This document shows, piece after piece, positions 20,735 to 29,873 of a stretch of 64,000 bases of DNA. The first letter of the stretch is position 1. Each line of letters opens with the position of its first letter. The position numbers and the translations under genes were made by a program. Origin of the DNA: Rhodococcus ruber NBRC 15591. Lineage in GTDB: Bacteria > Actinomycetota > Actinomycetes > Mycobacteriales > Mycobacteriaceae. The stretch spans positions 54,429 to 118,428 of the forward strand of contig NZ_BCXE01000007.1 in the NCBI RefSeq assembly GCF_001894945.1, given 5' to 3'. Under the pieces are notes generated by a model. It was not told the DNA's origin. It did no database searches and saw only the letters and a program-made list of their open reading frames with translations.

Positions 20735-22395
20735 TGAACGATCTGCGCCGGGCCCTGGCGCTGCTCGAACTGCGCCCCGGACGGGTCGCCGCCGCCGTCG
20801 CCGCCGGCGTCGCCACCCTGGGCAGCGCCCTCGCGCTCGCCGGCCTGTCGGCCTGGCTGATCATCCGGGCGTGGCAGATGCCCCCGGTGCTGGACCTGAC
20901 GGTCGCCGTCGTCGCCGTCCGGGCCCTGGGCATCTCCCGCGGGCTGTTCCGCTACCTCGAGCGAATCGCGAGCCACGACACCGCCCTCCGGGGGACCACC
21001 GCCGCCCGCACCCGGGTCTACCGGCGCCTCGCCGACGGCGACCCGGTGGCCTCCGCCGGTCTGCGCCGCGGGGACCTGCTCGCCCGCACCGGCGCCGACG
21101 TCGACGCCCTCGGCGACGTGGTGGTGCGGGCACTGGTGCCCATCGCCGTCGCCGCGGTCCTCGCCCTCGCCGCCGTCGGCTGGCTCGCGCTGATCTCCCC
21201 GCCCGCCGCGGCGATCCTCGCCGTCGCGTTGCTCGTCACCGGCGTCGTAGCCCCCTGGGTGTCCGCCCGCGCCGCGGCCCGCGCCGAAGCCGACAGCGCC
21301 GCCGCCCGCCTCCGGTTCTCCCGCGACGCGGTCACCGCGCTCGACCACGCCGCAGAACTGCGGGTCGCGGGCCTGCTCCCGCAGGCCGTCGGCCGGGCCC
21401 GCCGCGCCGGTGCCGACGCGGTGCGCGCCACCGACCGGGCGGCCGTCCCCGCGGCCTACGCGGAGGCCGCCGTCCCCCTCTCGGTCGGAGCAAGTGTTCT
21501 CGGGGCGTTGCTCGTCGGCATCGCGCTCTACGCCGACGGGGGTGCGAGTCCGATGTCCCTCGGGATCCTCGTGCTGCTGCCCCTGTCCGCGTTCGAAGCC
21601 ACCGCGGCGCTGCCCGGTGCTGCCGTCACCCTCACCCGCGCCCGGATCGCGGCACGCCGCATCGTCGACCTGCTCGACCGTGCCGACCGGCCGGTGCCGC
21701 ACGGCACCCGGCCCGTCGTCGAACCGTGCCACCTGCGTGCCGTCGCTCTGCGCAGCGGCTGGCCCGGCGGCCCCGCCGCCGGGCCCCTCACGCTCGACCT
21801 GCCACCCGGCACGCGCATCGCCGTCGTCGGGAGCAGCGGCAGCGGCAAGACCAGCACGCTGATGACCCTCGCGGGGCTGCTCGAACCCGCCGCCGGGACG
21901 GTCACCCTCGGCGGTGTGCCGCTCGCCGAACTCGACCCGGCCGCCCTGCGGCGGACGGTGGGATTCTTCGCCGAGGACGCCCACCTGTTCGAGACGTCCG
22001 TGCTCGAGAACCTGCGGGTGGCCCGCGGCGACCTCACCGAGGCCGAGGCGCTGGCCGTGCTCGGCGACGTCGGGCTGGGGGAGTGGGTGGCCGGGCTGCC
22101 CGAAGGACTGCACAGCACGCTCGTCGGCGGGGCGCGCGCCGTCTCCGGGGGCCAGCGGCGCCGGTTGCTGCTCGCTCGGGCCCTGGTGTCCCCCGCGCGG
22201 GTGCTGCTGCTCGACGAGCCCACCGAGCACCTCGACGCCGCGGACGGTGCGCAGCTGCAACGACTGCTGCTGGACCGGGACGCCGGATTCGTCGCACCTG
22301 AGCGCACCGTCGTCGTCGTCACCCACCAGCTGCCCGGCGACACCTCAGCCGACCTCGTCGTTCGCCTGGGGAAAAACTCGTTGCCCGCGGTCTGA
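20734..22395 (+). CDS. cydC: Thiol reductant ABC exporter subunit CydC
   Basis: 553 residues from ATG 20734, whose A is the last base of the cydD stop (TGATG); GTG 20731 is an alternative. It is the partner half-transporter of CydD: an N-terminal membrane domain to about residue 320, then an NBD with Walker A ([10 protein letters not shown]), signature [16 protein letters not shown] and Walker B ([13 protein letters not shown]). The C terminus ([21 protein letters not shown]) ends normally, without repeats, unlike CydD. Confidence 0.95.
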   Translation: MNDLRRALALLELRPGRVAAAVAAGVATLGSALALAGLSAWLIIRAWQMPPVLDLTVAVVAVRALGISRGLFRYLERIASHDTALRGTTAARTRVYRRLADGDPVASAGLRRGDLLARTGADVDALGDVVVRALVPIAVAAVLALAAVGWLALISPPAAAILAVALLVTGVVAPWVSARAAARAEADSAAARLRFSRDAVTALDHAAELRVAGLLPQAVGRARRAGADAVRATDRAAVPAAYAEAAVPLSVGASVLGALLVGIALYADGGASPMSLGILVLLPLSAFEATAALPGAAVTLTRARIAARRIVDLLDRADRPVPHGTRPVVEPCHLRAVALRSGWPGGPAAGPLTLDLPPGTRIAVVGSSGSGKTSTLMTLAGLLEPAAGTVTLGGVPLAELDPAALRRTVGFFAEDAHLFETSVLENLRVARGDLTEAEALAVLGDVGLGEWVAGLPEGLHSTLVGGARAVSGGQRRRLLLARALVSPARVLLLDEPTEHLDAADGAQLQRLLLDRDAGFVAPERTVVVVTHQLPGDTSADLVVRLGKNSLPAV

Positions 22396-22440
22396 GCGGC
22401 GCGTACTTTCGGGCGTACACGAGAAAGGAGGTGGTCTGAA

Positions 22441-22476
22441 TTGAAGTATCGGACACGTGAGGTGGCTGCGCGCTAG
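22441..22476 (+). other. Possible 11-residue leader ORF with a very strong ribosome-binding site
   Basis: AAAGGAGGTG, a near-complete anti-16S match, is followed after 9 bases by TTG and the frame MKYRTREVAAR, ending at TAG. The codons (AAG TAT CGG ACA CGT) lack the strong G/C third-position bias of the neighbours, which suggests constraint at the RNA level. It lies 45 bases after cydC and well upstream of the BCCT gene. I do not recognise a named family; it may be a regulatory leader peptide or the translated 5' part of a small RNA. Confidence 0.45.
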
Positions 22477-22538
22477 CCGCTGTCATCGACGACGGGATTG
22501 TCGACCGCCCAGCGGCCGGCGAATACCACGCAGTCACC

Positions 22539-22612
22539 CGGCCCCCGAGCCATCCGGTCCGTCCGACCGGAATCCGCCGACCAAGCGTCCGCGGAGAACG
22601 GCTCGGGGGCCG
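22539..22612 (+). promoter_or_regulatory. Large structured inverted repeat between cydC and the BCCT gene
   Basis: A perfect 13-bp GC-rich inverted repeat (22539-22551 with 22600-22612) encloses 48 bases that contain a second perfect 7-bp stem (22553-22559 with 22565-22571). Together with the short ORF at 22441 this accounts for most of the 314-base gap 22396-22709. It could be a terminator/attenuator or a structured RNA. A short stretch resembling CCGTTTGCG follows the outer stem. Confidence 0.5.
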
Positions 22613-22709
22613 TTTGCGTGTCCGGCAGGTGTGCGAACGCGCAGTTCGGGGTACCCCCGTTCGCGGTAGGCGGCGCGTGCGCCTCGCGTCCCGAACGAAA
22701 GGTGTCCTC

Positions 22710-24422
22710 ATGCTCGAGCGAGCGCACGGCCTGTTACGCCTTCGTACGTCGCCCGGGGTGTTCTTCGCCTCCGCGCTGATCGCCCTCGTGTTCGTCGTCG
22801 TGACGATCGCGTTCACCACGGCTGTCGACAACCTGTTCAGTTCCGTGTCGGGCTGGATCATGACGAACCTGGGCTGGTTCTACATCCTGGGGGTGTCCAC
22901 CTTCCTGGTCTTCCTGGTCGGTCTCGCGTTCACGCACTACGGCCGGGTGCGGCTCGGCGGCGACGACGACCGGCCCGAACACTCCACTCCGGCGTGGTTC
23001 GGAATGCTGTTCGCCGCCGGCATCGGCACGATCCTGATGTTCTGGGGCGTGGCCGAACCGATCTCCCATTTCGCGAACCCGCCGATGCAGGACGTCGAAC
23101 CGGGGTCCGCGGCCGCCGCCACCGAGGCCATCGGCTTCACGCTCTACCACTTCGGGCTGCACACCTGGACGATCTTCGCGCTGCCCGGCCTGTGCTTCGG
23201 TTACTTCATCTACAAGCGCAAGCTGCCGCCGCGCGTCAGTTCCATCTTCGCCCCGATCCTGGGTGGCCGGATCTACGGACCCATCGGCAAGACCATCGAC
23301 GTGATCGCGATCGTGGGCACCGTGTTCGGCGTGGCCACGTCGGTGGGACTGGGGACTCTGCAGGTCAACGCCGGCCTCGCCGAGTTGTTCGGCCTCCCCC
23401 AGAACGGGCTCGTCCAGATCGTCCTGATCGCGGTGGTCACCGTGGCGGCGGGGACGTCGGTGGCGCTCGGTCTCGATCGCGGCATCAAGCGGCTGTCGAA
23501 CCTCAACATCGGCATGGCCGTCGCGCTGCTGGCCTTCGTCCTCGTCACCGGACCCAGCCTGTTCCTGCTCAAGGGCATGATCGAGTCCGTCGGCATCTAC
23601 GGCAGCATGCTGCCGCGGCTCGCGTTCTGGAACGATACGTTCGGCGACACCGGCTGGCAGAACACCTGGACCGTCTTCTACTGGGCGTGGACCATCACGT
23701 GGGCGCCGTTCGTCGGGATCTTCATCGCGCGCATCTCCCGCGGCCGCACCATCCGCGAGTTCGTCGCCGGCGTCCTCGGGCTGCCCGTGCTGTTCTCGGT
23801 GATCTGGTTCAGCGTGTTCGGAATGGCCTCGTTCGACATCGAGCTGAACGGCTCGGGTGGTCTCGCCGACCGGGTCGTCGGCGACGGCGACATTCCCGGC
23901 GCCCTGTTCGAGTTCCTCGGCAACTTCCCGTGGGCCGGCGTCATGTCGTTCTTCGCCGTGGTGATCGTGGTGATCTTCTTCATCACCTCGGTCGACTCCG
24001 CCGCGATGGTCCTGGACATGATGGCCGCCGGCAACGAGGGACGGGTGCCGCTGCACCAGCGCCTGTTCTGGGCGGTCCTGATGGGTCTCGTCGCCGCGAC
24101 CATGCTCGTGGCCACCGGGAAGGACGATCTCGACGCGCTGCAGCAGGTCATCACGGTGATCGGATTGCCGTTCTTCGTGATCGGCTTCGTGATGATGTAC
24201 AGCCTCGTCAAGGGGATCCGCGACGACCTGGGGGAGCGGGCCGAGCCGGTGACCCGGCAGTGGAGCCGGGTGCGCACCGCCGAGGAACTCGAGGCCGCCG
24301 AGCAGCGGCCCGCTCCGGAGCCCGTCGTCGTCACCCGCGCCGTGCCGGATCCGGACGCCGAGCCCGGTGACGGAACGGATTCCCCGGCGCGAGGATCAAC
24401 CCGTGAGGATCAACCGATGTAG
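22710..24422 (+). CDS. BCCT family transporter (betaine/carnitine/choline type)
   Basis: 570 residues from ATG 22710; the frame extends upstream to 22614, but that part is arginine-rich and not membrane-like. Family hallmarks are the twelve-helix pattern, [22 protein letters not shown], the Trp-rich [33 protein letters not shown] signature and [14 protein letters not shown] carriers import osmolytes such as glycine betaine or ectoine, usually sodium coupled; the C-terminal hydrophilic tail may sense osmotic stress. Its last 13 bases overlap the convergent nitrobindin gene. Confidence 0.93.
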   Translation: MLERAHGLLRLRTSPGVFFASALIALVFVVVTIAFTTAVDNLFSSVSGWIMTNLGWFYILGVSTFLVFLVGLAFTHYGRVRLGGDDDRPEHSTPAWFGMLFAAGIGTILMFWGVAEPISHFANPPMQDVEPGSAAAATEAIGFTLYHFGLHTWTIFALPGLCFGYFIYKRKLPPRVSSIFAPILGGRIYGPIGKTIDVIAIVGTVFGVATSVGLGTLQVNAGLAELFGLPQNGLVQIVLIAVVTVAAGTSVALGLDRGIKRLSNLNIGMAVALLAFVLVTGPSLFLLKGMIESVGIYGSMLPRLAFWNDTFGDTGWQNTWTVFYWAWTITWAPFVGIFIARISRGRTIREFVAGVLGLPVLFSVIWFSVFGMASFDIELNGSGGLADRVVGDGDIPGALFEFLGNFPWAGVMSFFAVVIVVIFFITSVDSAAMVLDMMAAGNEGRVPLHQRLFWAVLMGLVAATMLVATGKDDLDALQQVITVIGLPFFVIGFVMMYSLVKGIRDDLGERAEPVTRQWSRVRTAEELEAAEQRPAPEPVVVTRAVPDPDAEPGDGTDSPARGSTREDQPM

Positions 24423-25081
24423 CGAGCGAGCCGCGCGGACATGTGCGGCCGCAGGTCCCCGTCCGCGGTGACCCGTTCCTCGACGTAGGCGAGGTCGCCG
24501 CCCTCGACGATGCCGTACAGGCGCTTGGCGCCGCCGACCACCTCGCCGGACTGGCTGCGGATCACCACGTCGGTCGCCAGTTCCCAGGACGACTGGGTCA
24601 GAGCGGTGCCGTAGTACAGCTCGACGACGCCGGAGCTGTGATTCAGGAGCAACTCGAGGGTTTCCGGATCCTCGCTGCCGGGCGCGCCGGTGCCGGCGAC
24701 CCGCCAGAAGCCGCTCTCCCGGCGATCCGGACCGCTGTAGGCGCCCTCCTCGTCGAGGCGCCACGAACGGGCCTCCCACACGAGGTAGTTGCCGCCGTCG
24801 TGGGTGACCACGATCTGCTGGCCGAAGCGGTAGTCGCCGGTGCGGGGGTCGTTGCCCTCGCCCTCGCCCCGCCACACACCCACCATGGGCAGCAGCGCCA
24901 GCAGCTCCGGATGCATGTCCGGACCGAGGCGCAGATTCGCGGTGTCGTCGGGGACGGGCAGACCGCTCAGGATCGGGACGTTCTTGTCGGCAGTCGCCTT
25001 GGCCCGTTCGAGGGCGTCGGCGACGGCCTTGTCGCCGCTGCCGCGGACGACTTCCCGTTCCTCACCGGACTCGGCACTCAC
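24410..25081 (-). CDS. Nitrobindin-family heme-binding beta-barrel protein (FABP-like, peroxynitrite isomerase)
   Basis: 223 residues from GTG 25081, which overlaps the stop of a 34-residue membrane peptide gene by 4 bases. The nitrobindin signature GVWRGEGEG (residues 68-76) and the C-terminal [12 protein letters not shown] with the likely axial His213 are present. Actinobacterial nitrobindins bind ferric heme and isomerise peroxynitrite to nitrate. The extra N-terminal ~55 residues are polar and charged. From memory it is the Rv0813c ortholog. The long open frame upstream of 25081 is antisense of the cutinase gene and not part of it. Confidence 0.88.
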   Translation of the reverse strand: MSAESGEEREVVRGSGDKAVADALERAKATADKNVPILSGLPVPDDTANLRLGPDMHPELLALLPMVGVWRGEGEGNDPRTGDYRFGQQIVVTHDGGNYLVWEARSWRLDEEGAYSGPDRRESGFWRVAGTGAPGSEDPETLELLLNHSSGVVELYYGTALTQSSWELATDVVIRSQSGEVVGGAKRLYGIVEGGDLAYVEERVTADGDLRPHMSARLARYIG

Positions 25082-25182
25082 GGCTGATCGGTCACCAGAC
25101 GGTAGAGGACGTACACCGCGAACCATGTGATGAGCACGGCCGCCAGGACAAGGAGCGCTTCGAAGAAGATGACCACGGCCAT
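25078..25182 (-). CDS. 34-residue single-pass membrane protein coupled to nitrobindin
   Basis: ATG 25182 to TGA 25078-25080, 34 codons. The product starts [15 protein letters not shown], continues as one hydrophobic helix through [12 protein letters not shown], and ends RLVTDQP. The stop overlaps the nitrobindin start as GTGA, which argues that the frame is translated. Function unknown; it could anchor or recruit nitrobindin to the membrane, or simply couple translation. Confidence 0.7.
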   Translation of the reverse strand: MAVVIFFEALLVLAAVLITWFAVYVLYRLVTDQP

Positions 25183-25309
25183 ATCCTAGACGGCGTCCGG
25201 AAAGCGCGAAAACCGACGTCCCCACCGGGCGCGCGACGCGGCGCGCGGGATAGTACCGTGCACGGGGCCGGGCGGGCCTTTCGCCCGGAAAGCCCGATTC
25301 GGAGGTCGT

Positions 25310-26545
25310 GTGCGCTCCATCCGTCTGCTGCTGCCGGTTGCCGCGGTCCTCGCGGCCCTGTCGCTGATCCCGCCCGACGCGGTCGCCGTCCCCGGGGCGG
25401 GGTCGAACAGCGGTTCGTCCGGGCCCGGCGTCCATCCCGACAACTACGCACTCGAGTGCCCCGATCTGCTGATCGTGGCGGTTTCCGGCGCCACCGACTC
25501 CGAGGCCGACCGCGACCCCGTGGTCGAGGAGTCGCGTCAGCTGTGGTCGAACTGGGTGGGCAACGTGACGGTCCCGGCCGGTGAGGCCACCGCGGACCGG
25601 CCGGGCACGATCGGCTGGATGTACGTTCCGTACCCGGCCACCTACGGTCTCGGCCTGTTCGAGGACGTGCCCACCTATCAGGACTCGGTGGCGGCGGGTG
25701 TCGCGTCCACCAACCGCATCCTCGACGAACGCAAGCGCGCCTGCGGGGAGCGCACCCGGTTCGCCCTCGTCGGGTACAGCGTCGGCGCCGAGGTGATCGA
25801 ACGGGTGAGCCGCGAACTCGGGCACCGGCCCGACGACGCCCATGTCGCCCCGGACGACATCGCCGGAGTCGTCCTCGTCGGTGACCCGTACCGCCCCGCG
25901 GGGGTCGACTCGCTCGGCGGGGCCGGTCCGCGCGGCGGCGGATTCATGTCCTCCGAGCCCGCCGACTACGGAGCGCTGGCCGACCGGGTGGTGTACTCGT
26001 GCCGGCGCTACGACGTGGCGTGCGACGCCCCCGAGGACATCGCGGTCCTCGAGCTGGCCCTCGGCATGCTCGGGCAGATGCGGTTCACCCTGATCGACCC
26101 GATGCAGACCGTCGACGACCTGGGACGCACGGTGGCGGTGACGGCGGCCCGCGCCGCCGCGCACATCGTCACCCGGGACGACTGGTGGGAGTCCGACGAA
26201 TCCCTCCTCGACGTGCTGCGCAAGGTCGTCGACAAGACCTACCCCGTGGATCCGAGCGCCGACGTGAGCCCCGAACGGATGCGGGAGATCCGCGACTGGG
26301 CCGTCGGCCCGGGCCGGCCCATCGTGCTGGAGAAGTTGCGCGCCGAGGGAGTCGGCTTCGTCGACGACAACAGCGGCATCGTCGATCTGTTCGTCGAGCC
26401 GTACATCCTGCTGGGCTTCGTCCAGCACATCGGCTACTGGAACACCAACCCGCACGATCCCTGGTACTGGGACAGCGAGCGGATCGTCGACTGGATCGTC
26501 GCGCTCGCCGAAGCCGAGCGGGTGAGCGGACAGCCGCAGAACTGA
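25310..26545 (+). CDS. Secreted cutinase-like alpha/beta-hydrolase
   Basis: 411 residues from GTG 25310. An N-terminal signal peptide ([18 protein letters not shown], cleavage probably near AVAVPGA) is followed by a cutinase-like domain: [11 protein letters not shown], the nucleophile motif VGYSVGAE (Ser157), and LVGDPYRP. Culp/cutinase-like enzymes of mycolata hydrolyse esters or lipids outside the cell. The ~190-residue C-terminal extension is longer than a minimal cutinase and I do not recognise it. The gene is followed by a strong bidirectional hairpin. Confidence 0.8.
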   Translation: MRSIRLLLPVAAVLAALSLIPPDAVAVPGAGSNSGSSGPGVHPDNYALECPDLLIVAVSGATDSEADRDPVVEESRQLWSNWVGNVTVPAGEATADRPGTIGWMYVPYPATYGLGLFEDVPTYQDSVAAGVASTNRILDERKRACGERTRFALVGYSVGAEVIERVSRELGHRPDDAHVAPDDIAGVVLVGDPYRPAGVDSLGGAGPRGGGFMSSEPADYGALADRVVYSCRRYDVACDAPEDIAVLELALGMLGQMRFTLIDPMQTVDDLGRTVAVTAARAAAHIVTRDDWWESDESLLDVLRKVVDKTYPVDPSADVSPERMREIRDWAVGPGRPIVLEKLRAEGVGFVDDNSGIVDLFVEPYILLGFVQHIGYWNTNPHDPWYWDSERIVDWIVALAEAERVSGQPQN

Positions 26546-26552
26546 CGAACGA

Positions 26553-26590
26553 CGGCGGGGCCCGTTCCCCGAAAGGAACGGGCCCCGCCG
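26553..26590. terminator. Bidirectional hairpin terminator
   Basis: Perfect 16-bp stem (26553-26568 with 26575-26590) and 6-base loop between the convergent cutinase and DUF1416 genes. It starts 7 bases after the cutinase stop and ends 8 bases before the DUF1416 stop. Confidence 0.85.
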
Positions 26591-26598
26591 GATCGGTC

Positions 26599-26904
26599 CT
26601 ACTTCGCGACCGTGACCTCGACGTGGTGGACGCCGGGGGCCGTCGGGCTCACGGCGACGTCACCGTTGCCGCGGCCGGACAGCGCGCGGACCTTCCAGTC
26701 GCCGGGCGCGGCGAAGAAACGGAAGTCACCGGTGCCGGAGGCGACGACCTCGGCGGTGAACTCACCGGTGCCGTCGAGCAGGCGCACGAAGGCGCCGCCG
26801 ACCGGCTGGCCGTCGGTGTCGACGACACGGCCGGTCAGAACCGTCTCCTTCTCGACGTCGACGCCGGCGGGCAGGGTCTGGGACTGAACGGGTGCACCAC
26901 ACAT
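26599..26904 (-). CDS. DUF1416 domain-containing protein
   Basis: 101 residues from ATG 26904, two bases after sseA. It starts [20 protein letters not shown] and continues with a predicted Ig-like or CNA-B-like beta domain ([21 protein letters not shown], then [16 protein letters not shown]). The family is strictly linked to thiosulfate sulfurtransferase genes in actinobacteria (M. tuberculosis sseC/Rv0814c). Its biochemical role is unknown; the conserved Cys at position 2 is a possible sulfur acceptor, which is inference. Confidence 0.88.
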   Translation of the reverse strand: MCGAPVQSQTLPAGVDVEKETVLTGRVVDTDGQPVGGAFVRLLDGTGEFTAEVVASGTGDFRFFAAPGDWKVRALSGRGNGDVAVSPTAPGVHHVEVTVAK

Positions 26905-26906
26905 GG

Positions 26907-27743
26907 TCAGCGAACCTCCAACTCGATAGGGGCTCCGACGAGCGAGCCGTATTCGACCCAGCTGCCGTCGTAGTTCTTGACGTTGTTCTTGCCGAGGATC
27001 TCCTGCAGCACGAACCAGGTGTGGCTCGAGCGCTCACCGATCCGGCAGTAGGCGATGGTCTCGCGGCTGTCGTCGAAACCCTTGGCCCGGTAGAGGGCCT
27101 CGAGGTCGTCGTCCGACTTGAAGGTGCCGTCCTCGTTGGCGGTGGTGCTCCACGGGATGTTGATCGCACCCGGGACGTGGCCGCGCTGCTGGGCCTGCTC
27201 CTGCGGCAGGTGGGCCGGGGCGAGGATCCTGCCGGAGAACTCGTCGGGGGAGCGGACGTCGATGATGTTCTTGGTGCCGATCGCGTCGATCACCTCGTCG
27301 CGGAAGGCGCGGATCGAGTAGTCCGGCTCCTGCGCCTTGTACTCGGTGGCCGGGCGGGTGACCTCGTCCTTGGACAGCGGGCGTCCGTCGAGCTCCCACT
27401 TCTTGCGGCCGCCGTCGAGGAGCTTGACGTCCCGGTGCCCGTAGAACTTGAAGTACCAGTACGCGTAGGCGGCGAACCAGTTGTTGTTGCCGCCGTAGAG
27501 CACGACGGTGTCGTCGTCGGCGACGCCCTTCGCGGACAGCAGGGCGGAGAACTGCTCCCGGTTCAGGAAGTCGCGACGGACGCCGTCCTGCAGGTCCTTG
27601 CGCCAGTCGAGCTTGATCGCACCTTCGATGTGCCCGCCGTCGTAGGCGGCGGTGTCCTCGTCGACCTCGATGAACACGGTATTCGGTGCGTGGAGGTTCT
27701 GCTCTGCCCAGTCTGCTGAGACCAGGACGTCGGAGCGAGCCAT
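26907..27743 (-). CDS. sseA: Thiosulfate sulfurtransferase (rhodanese, two-domain)
   Basis: 278 residues. ATG 27743 has AAAGGA upstream; an in-frame extension to 27767 lacks this. Two rhodanese domains are visible: an inactive N-terminal one and a C-terminal one with the active-site loop CRIGERSS (Cys233). It transfers sulfane sulfur from thiosulfate to cyanide or thiols, forming a persulfide. Operon order on the minus strand is Cys-rich leader, DUF4395, sseA, DUF1416, pointing to sulfur supply or detoxification under cysteine control. Confidence 0.93.
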   Translation of the reverse strand: MARSDVLVSADWAEQNLHAPNTVFIEVDEDTAAYDGGHIEGAIKLDWRKDLQDGVRRDFLNREQFSALLSAKGVADDDTVVLYGGNNNWFAAYAYWYFKFYGHRDVKLLDGGRKKWELDGRPLSKDEVTRPATEYKAQEPDYSIRAFRDEVIDAIGTKNIIDVRSPDEFSGRILAPAHLPQEQAQQRGHVPGAINIPWSTTANEDGTFKSDDDLEALYRAKGFDDSRETIAYCRIGERSSHTWFVLQEILGKNNVKNYDGSWVEYGSLVGAPIELEVR

Positions 27744-27804
27744 GGAGTTTCCTTTCGGTGCTGACACTCTCGGGTCGAGTGGAACGGTGCGGAGGGAACG
27801 GTGG

Positions 27805-28281
27805 TCAGGCGGCGACGGCCCGGAACCGGGCCACGAGCGGATAGATCCGGCACCCGAGGCACACCCCGAACGCGGCGTTGAGCAGGGCGGCGAACAGTGC
27901 GAATCCGGTGGCGACCAGCCCGGTCAGGTCGGCGCCGAGGAGGAAGGCGAAGGTCCCCACGGCGGCGAACACGAACCCCACGACCTGCGCGAACCGCAGC
28001 GGGGCGACCGGTTCCGTCTCGGTGGGCGCGCTCGACCGGGGCGCCACGAACCGCGCGAAGAGCAGGCCGTAGGGGCTGCGGCGCGGCCCGAGGGCTGCGC
28101 CGGCCGCGAACACCACGGTCTGGGCGGCGAGCAGTACGCCGGCCACCGCGGTCGAGACCGACGCGACGACCAGGACGACGACGAGGACGGCGGTGGTGAT
28201 CCACGCCGCGAACCGGGGGCCGCGGACATCTACCTGCCGGCTCCCGTGGGTGGTGGCGGTGGTGGTGGCAGAGGTGGACAT
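27805..28281 (-). CDS. DUF4395 domain-containing membrane protein
   Basis: 158 residues from ATG 28281 (GGAGCACC upstream); the longer frame to 28344 is not membrane-like. About four hydrophobic helices occupy the chain, and the end has the family mark GVCLGCRIYPLVARF with a CxxC pair. DUF4395 proteins travel with thioredoxin and rhodanese genes in actinobacteria. Being first after the cysteine leader peptide, it is likely under the same attenuation as sseA. The mechanism of the protein is unknown. Confidence 0.85.
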   Translation of the reverse strand: MSTSATTTATTHGSRQVDVRGPRFAAWITTAVLVVVLVVASVSTAVAGVLLAAQTVVFAAGAALGPRRSPYGLLFARFVAPRSSAPTETEPVAPLRFAQVVGFVFAAVGTFAFLLGADLTGLVATGFALFAALLNAAFGVCLGCRIYPLVARFRAVAA

Positions 28282-28398
28282 GGGTGGTGCTCCTGCTGGG
28301 TGGGGACGCGTGAGGGCGGACCGGCGCGGTGACAACCGGATCACACCGGTGGCGGCAGCGGATGCCGCGGAGACGGTCGGACGTCTCGGCCGGGGTGA

Positions 28399-28464
28399 TC
28401 AGCAGCAGGTACAGCAGAAGCCGCCGAGGCGGCACAGATCGACTGTGCGGCGTCGGGTGAGCAT
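28399..28464 (-). CDS. Cysteine-rich leader peptide upstream of the sulfur operon
   Basis: 21 residues, ATG 28464 to TGA 28399-28401, starting MLTRRRTVDL and ending CRLGGFCCTCC. Five cysteines, four of them in the last six residues, fit a transcription or translation attenuator that reads cysteinyl-tRNA supply. Short peptides of the type MLxxRRxVDLCR are known in actinobacteria ahead of sulfur genes. The 117 bases between its stop and DUF4395 hold small hairpins (28370-28387 and 28335-28350), but the competing structures were not resolved. Confidence 0.8.
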   Translation of the reverse strand: MLTRRRTVDLCRLGGFCCTCC

Positions 28465-28523
28465 GAGCTCTCGGCAGGTCGACACGGCAGGCAGCTTAGC
28501 CGACGTCTCGCCGGATCGGGGGC

Positions 28524-28970
28524 CTAGGGGGTGCGCAGCGGCACCAGCGCGGCCCGCAGGTCGGCCGCGGTCGGCACCCCCGAGACCCGGTACCTCTCGG
28601 TGCCGGCGGCGTCGAACAGGAACGTCGTCGGCAACGACAGCACGCCGAGTTCCTTTGCCAGCTGCGGGTTCTCGTCGATGTCCAGTTCGAGATCGCGGGG
28701 TACGGGCAATCCGTCGCCGGTGGCCGCGAGGTCGGCGACCACCTGAGCGACGACCCGGCGCACCGCGGCGCACGGTCCACACCAGTCCGCGGAGAAGTGC
28801 AGCACCACCGGCGCATCGCCGGTGCCCACCCCCACCGCCGCCAACAGCGGATCCGGCCCCGGCACCGGGGCCGGATCGACGACGCGGACCTTGCCCTCGC
28901 GGGCCCGCAGGACGGTCCCGACGATCAGGGCGGCAGCCACCACCACCAGCAGGACGACGACAGCGGTCAC
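28524..28970 (-). CDS. Membrane-anchored thioredoxin-like protein
   Basis: 148 residues from GTG 28970, overlapping the lmeA stop by 4 bases. An N-terminal hydrophobic anchor (residues 1-21) precedes a thioredoxin fold with the redox motif WCGPC (Cys64, Cys67) and the cis-Pro segment LSLPTTFLFD. It probably faces the cell envelope as a thiol-disulfide enzyme; the sulfur operon neighbours make persulfide or thiol chemistry plausible. The position matches M. tuberculosis Rv0816c (thiX). No sign of a TlpA lipobox. Confidence 0.85.
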   Translation of the reverse strand: MTAVVVLLVVVAAALIVGTVLRAREGKVRVVDPAPVPGPDPLLAAVGVGTGDAPVVLHFSADWCGPCAAVRRVVAQVVADLAATGDGLPVPRDLELDIDENPQLAKELGVLSLPTTFLFDAAGTERYRVSGVPTAADLRAALVPLRTP

Positions 28971-29746
28971 AGGCGCTGCACCTCCTCGAGATCGATCGTG
29001 GTCCGGTGTGCCTCACCCTCGATCACAATCGTCGAGCCGCGGGCCTCGACCGCGGTCGGGCGCACCCCGAACGGCAGATTCTGGGGTTCGATCGTGGTGG
29101 TGAACAGACCCAGCACCGTCGGCTTCAGAGGATCCGGGACGGTGAAGTCCGCCTGTCCCTCCGGACCGAAGTACAGGTCCGACGCCACGATGCGCACCGT
29201 GTCGCCCTCGAGCAGCAGGTTCGCCTGCACGCTGACCTCCGCGGAGACCGGGCCCACCGGAACCGTGCCGGTGAGGACGACCCCGCCCGCGGTGGTGCGT
29301 CCGGAGCCGCCGGACCCGCCCGTGCCGTCGGACTTGTCGGCCGGGGGAGCGGACACCTGCAGGTCGGGAATGCCGTAGAGCTGACCGAGCTCGGTCGCGT
29401 CGATCATCACGCGCCCATACAGCAGGTCCACCGGCACCGTGCGGATCGAACCGTCGAGCAGCTCGCCCGCGTCCGCGTGGGCACCGATCAGGTTGGCCTC
29501 GATCGTGATGTCACCGAGCGTCCCGCTGGGCACACCCTGCGCCCGGATCTCGACGTTCTCGTAGTGGCCGGCCCGGGCCTGGGTCAGGAACGGGAACCCG
29601 TGGATGGTCACCGCCGGGTCCGCCGTCAGCGCACCACCCTCCCGCAGCGCCCGCGAGACCCGGTACTCGGACCACGCCGCGGCGCCGAAATCGACCAGGA
29701 GTGCGACTCCGACGAGCGTCACGAGAGCGAGGATGAGTTTGCGCAC
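28967..29746 (-). CDS. lmeA: LmeA family phospholipid-binding protein (DUF2993)
   Basis: 259 residues from GTG 29746 (MRKLILALVTLVGVALLVDFG, a signal/anchor helix); GTG 29773 is an alternative start. The DUF2993 pattern is visible: ALREGGALTADPAVTIHGFPFLTQARAGHYENVEI and the later FTVPDPLKPTVLGLFTTTI. LmeA of mycobacteria is a periplasmic phospholipid-binding protein needed for lipomannan/lipoarabinomannan mannan elongation. It is translationally coupled to the thioredoxin gene and divergent from glnR. A Gly/Ser-rich stretch near the middle is probably a flexible loop. Confidence 0.82.
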   Translation of the reverse strand: MRKLILALVTLVGVALLVDFGAAAWSEYRVSRALREGGALTADPAVTIHGFPFLTQARAGHYENVEIRAQGVPSGTLGDITIEANLIGAHADAGELLDGSIRTVPVDLLYGRVMIDATELGQLYGIPDLQVSAPPADKSDGTGGSGGSGRTTAGGVVLTGTVPVGPVSAEVSVQANLLLEGDTVRIVASDLYFGPEGQADFTVPDPLKPTVLGLFTTTIEPQNLPFGVRPTAVEARGSTIVIEGEAHRTTIDLEEVQRL

Positions 29747-29873
29747 CGCACCATTGTGACGGACGGCTCGCACCGCTTCCCGAGCGCGGTTGCCCGGTGA
29801 ACGCCCTCGTGGCGCTAATCTGTAGCGCGTCGTTCACACGAGTTTCGCGCAGCCCGCGAAGAATGGAGGCACG

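Noticed and set aside
19678..22326. 882-codon minus-strand frame over cydD and cydC containing a TRTPESET repeat
   Set aside because: The repeat is simply the cydD 24-bp repeat read backwards; the rest is antisense of two ABC exporter genes.
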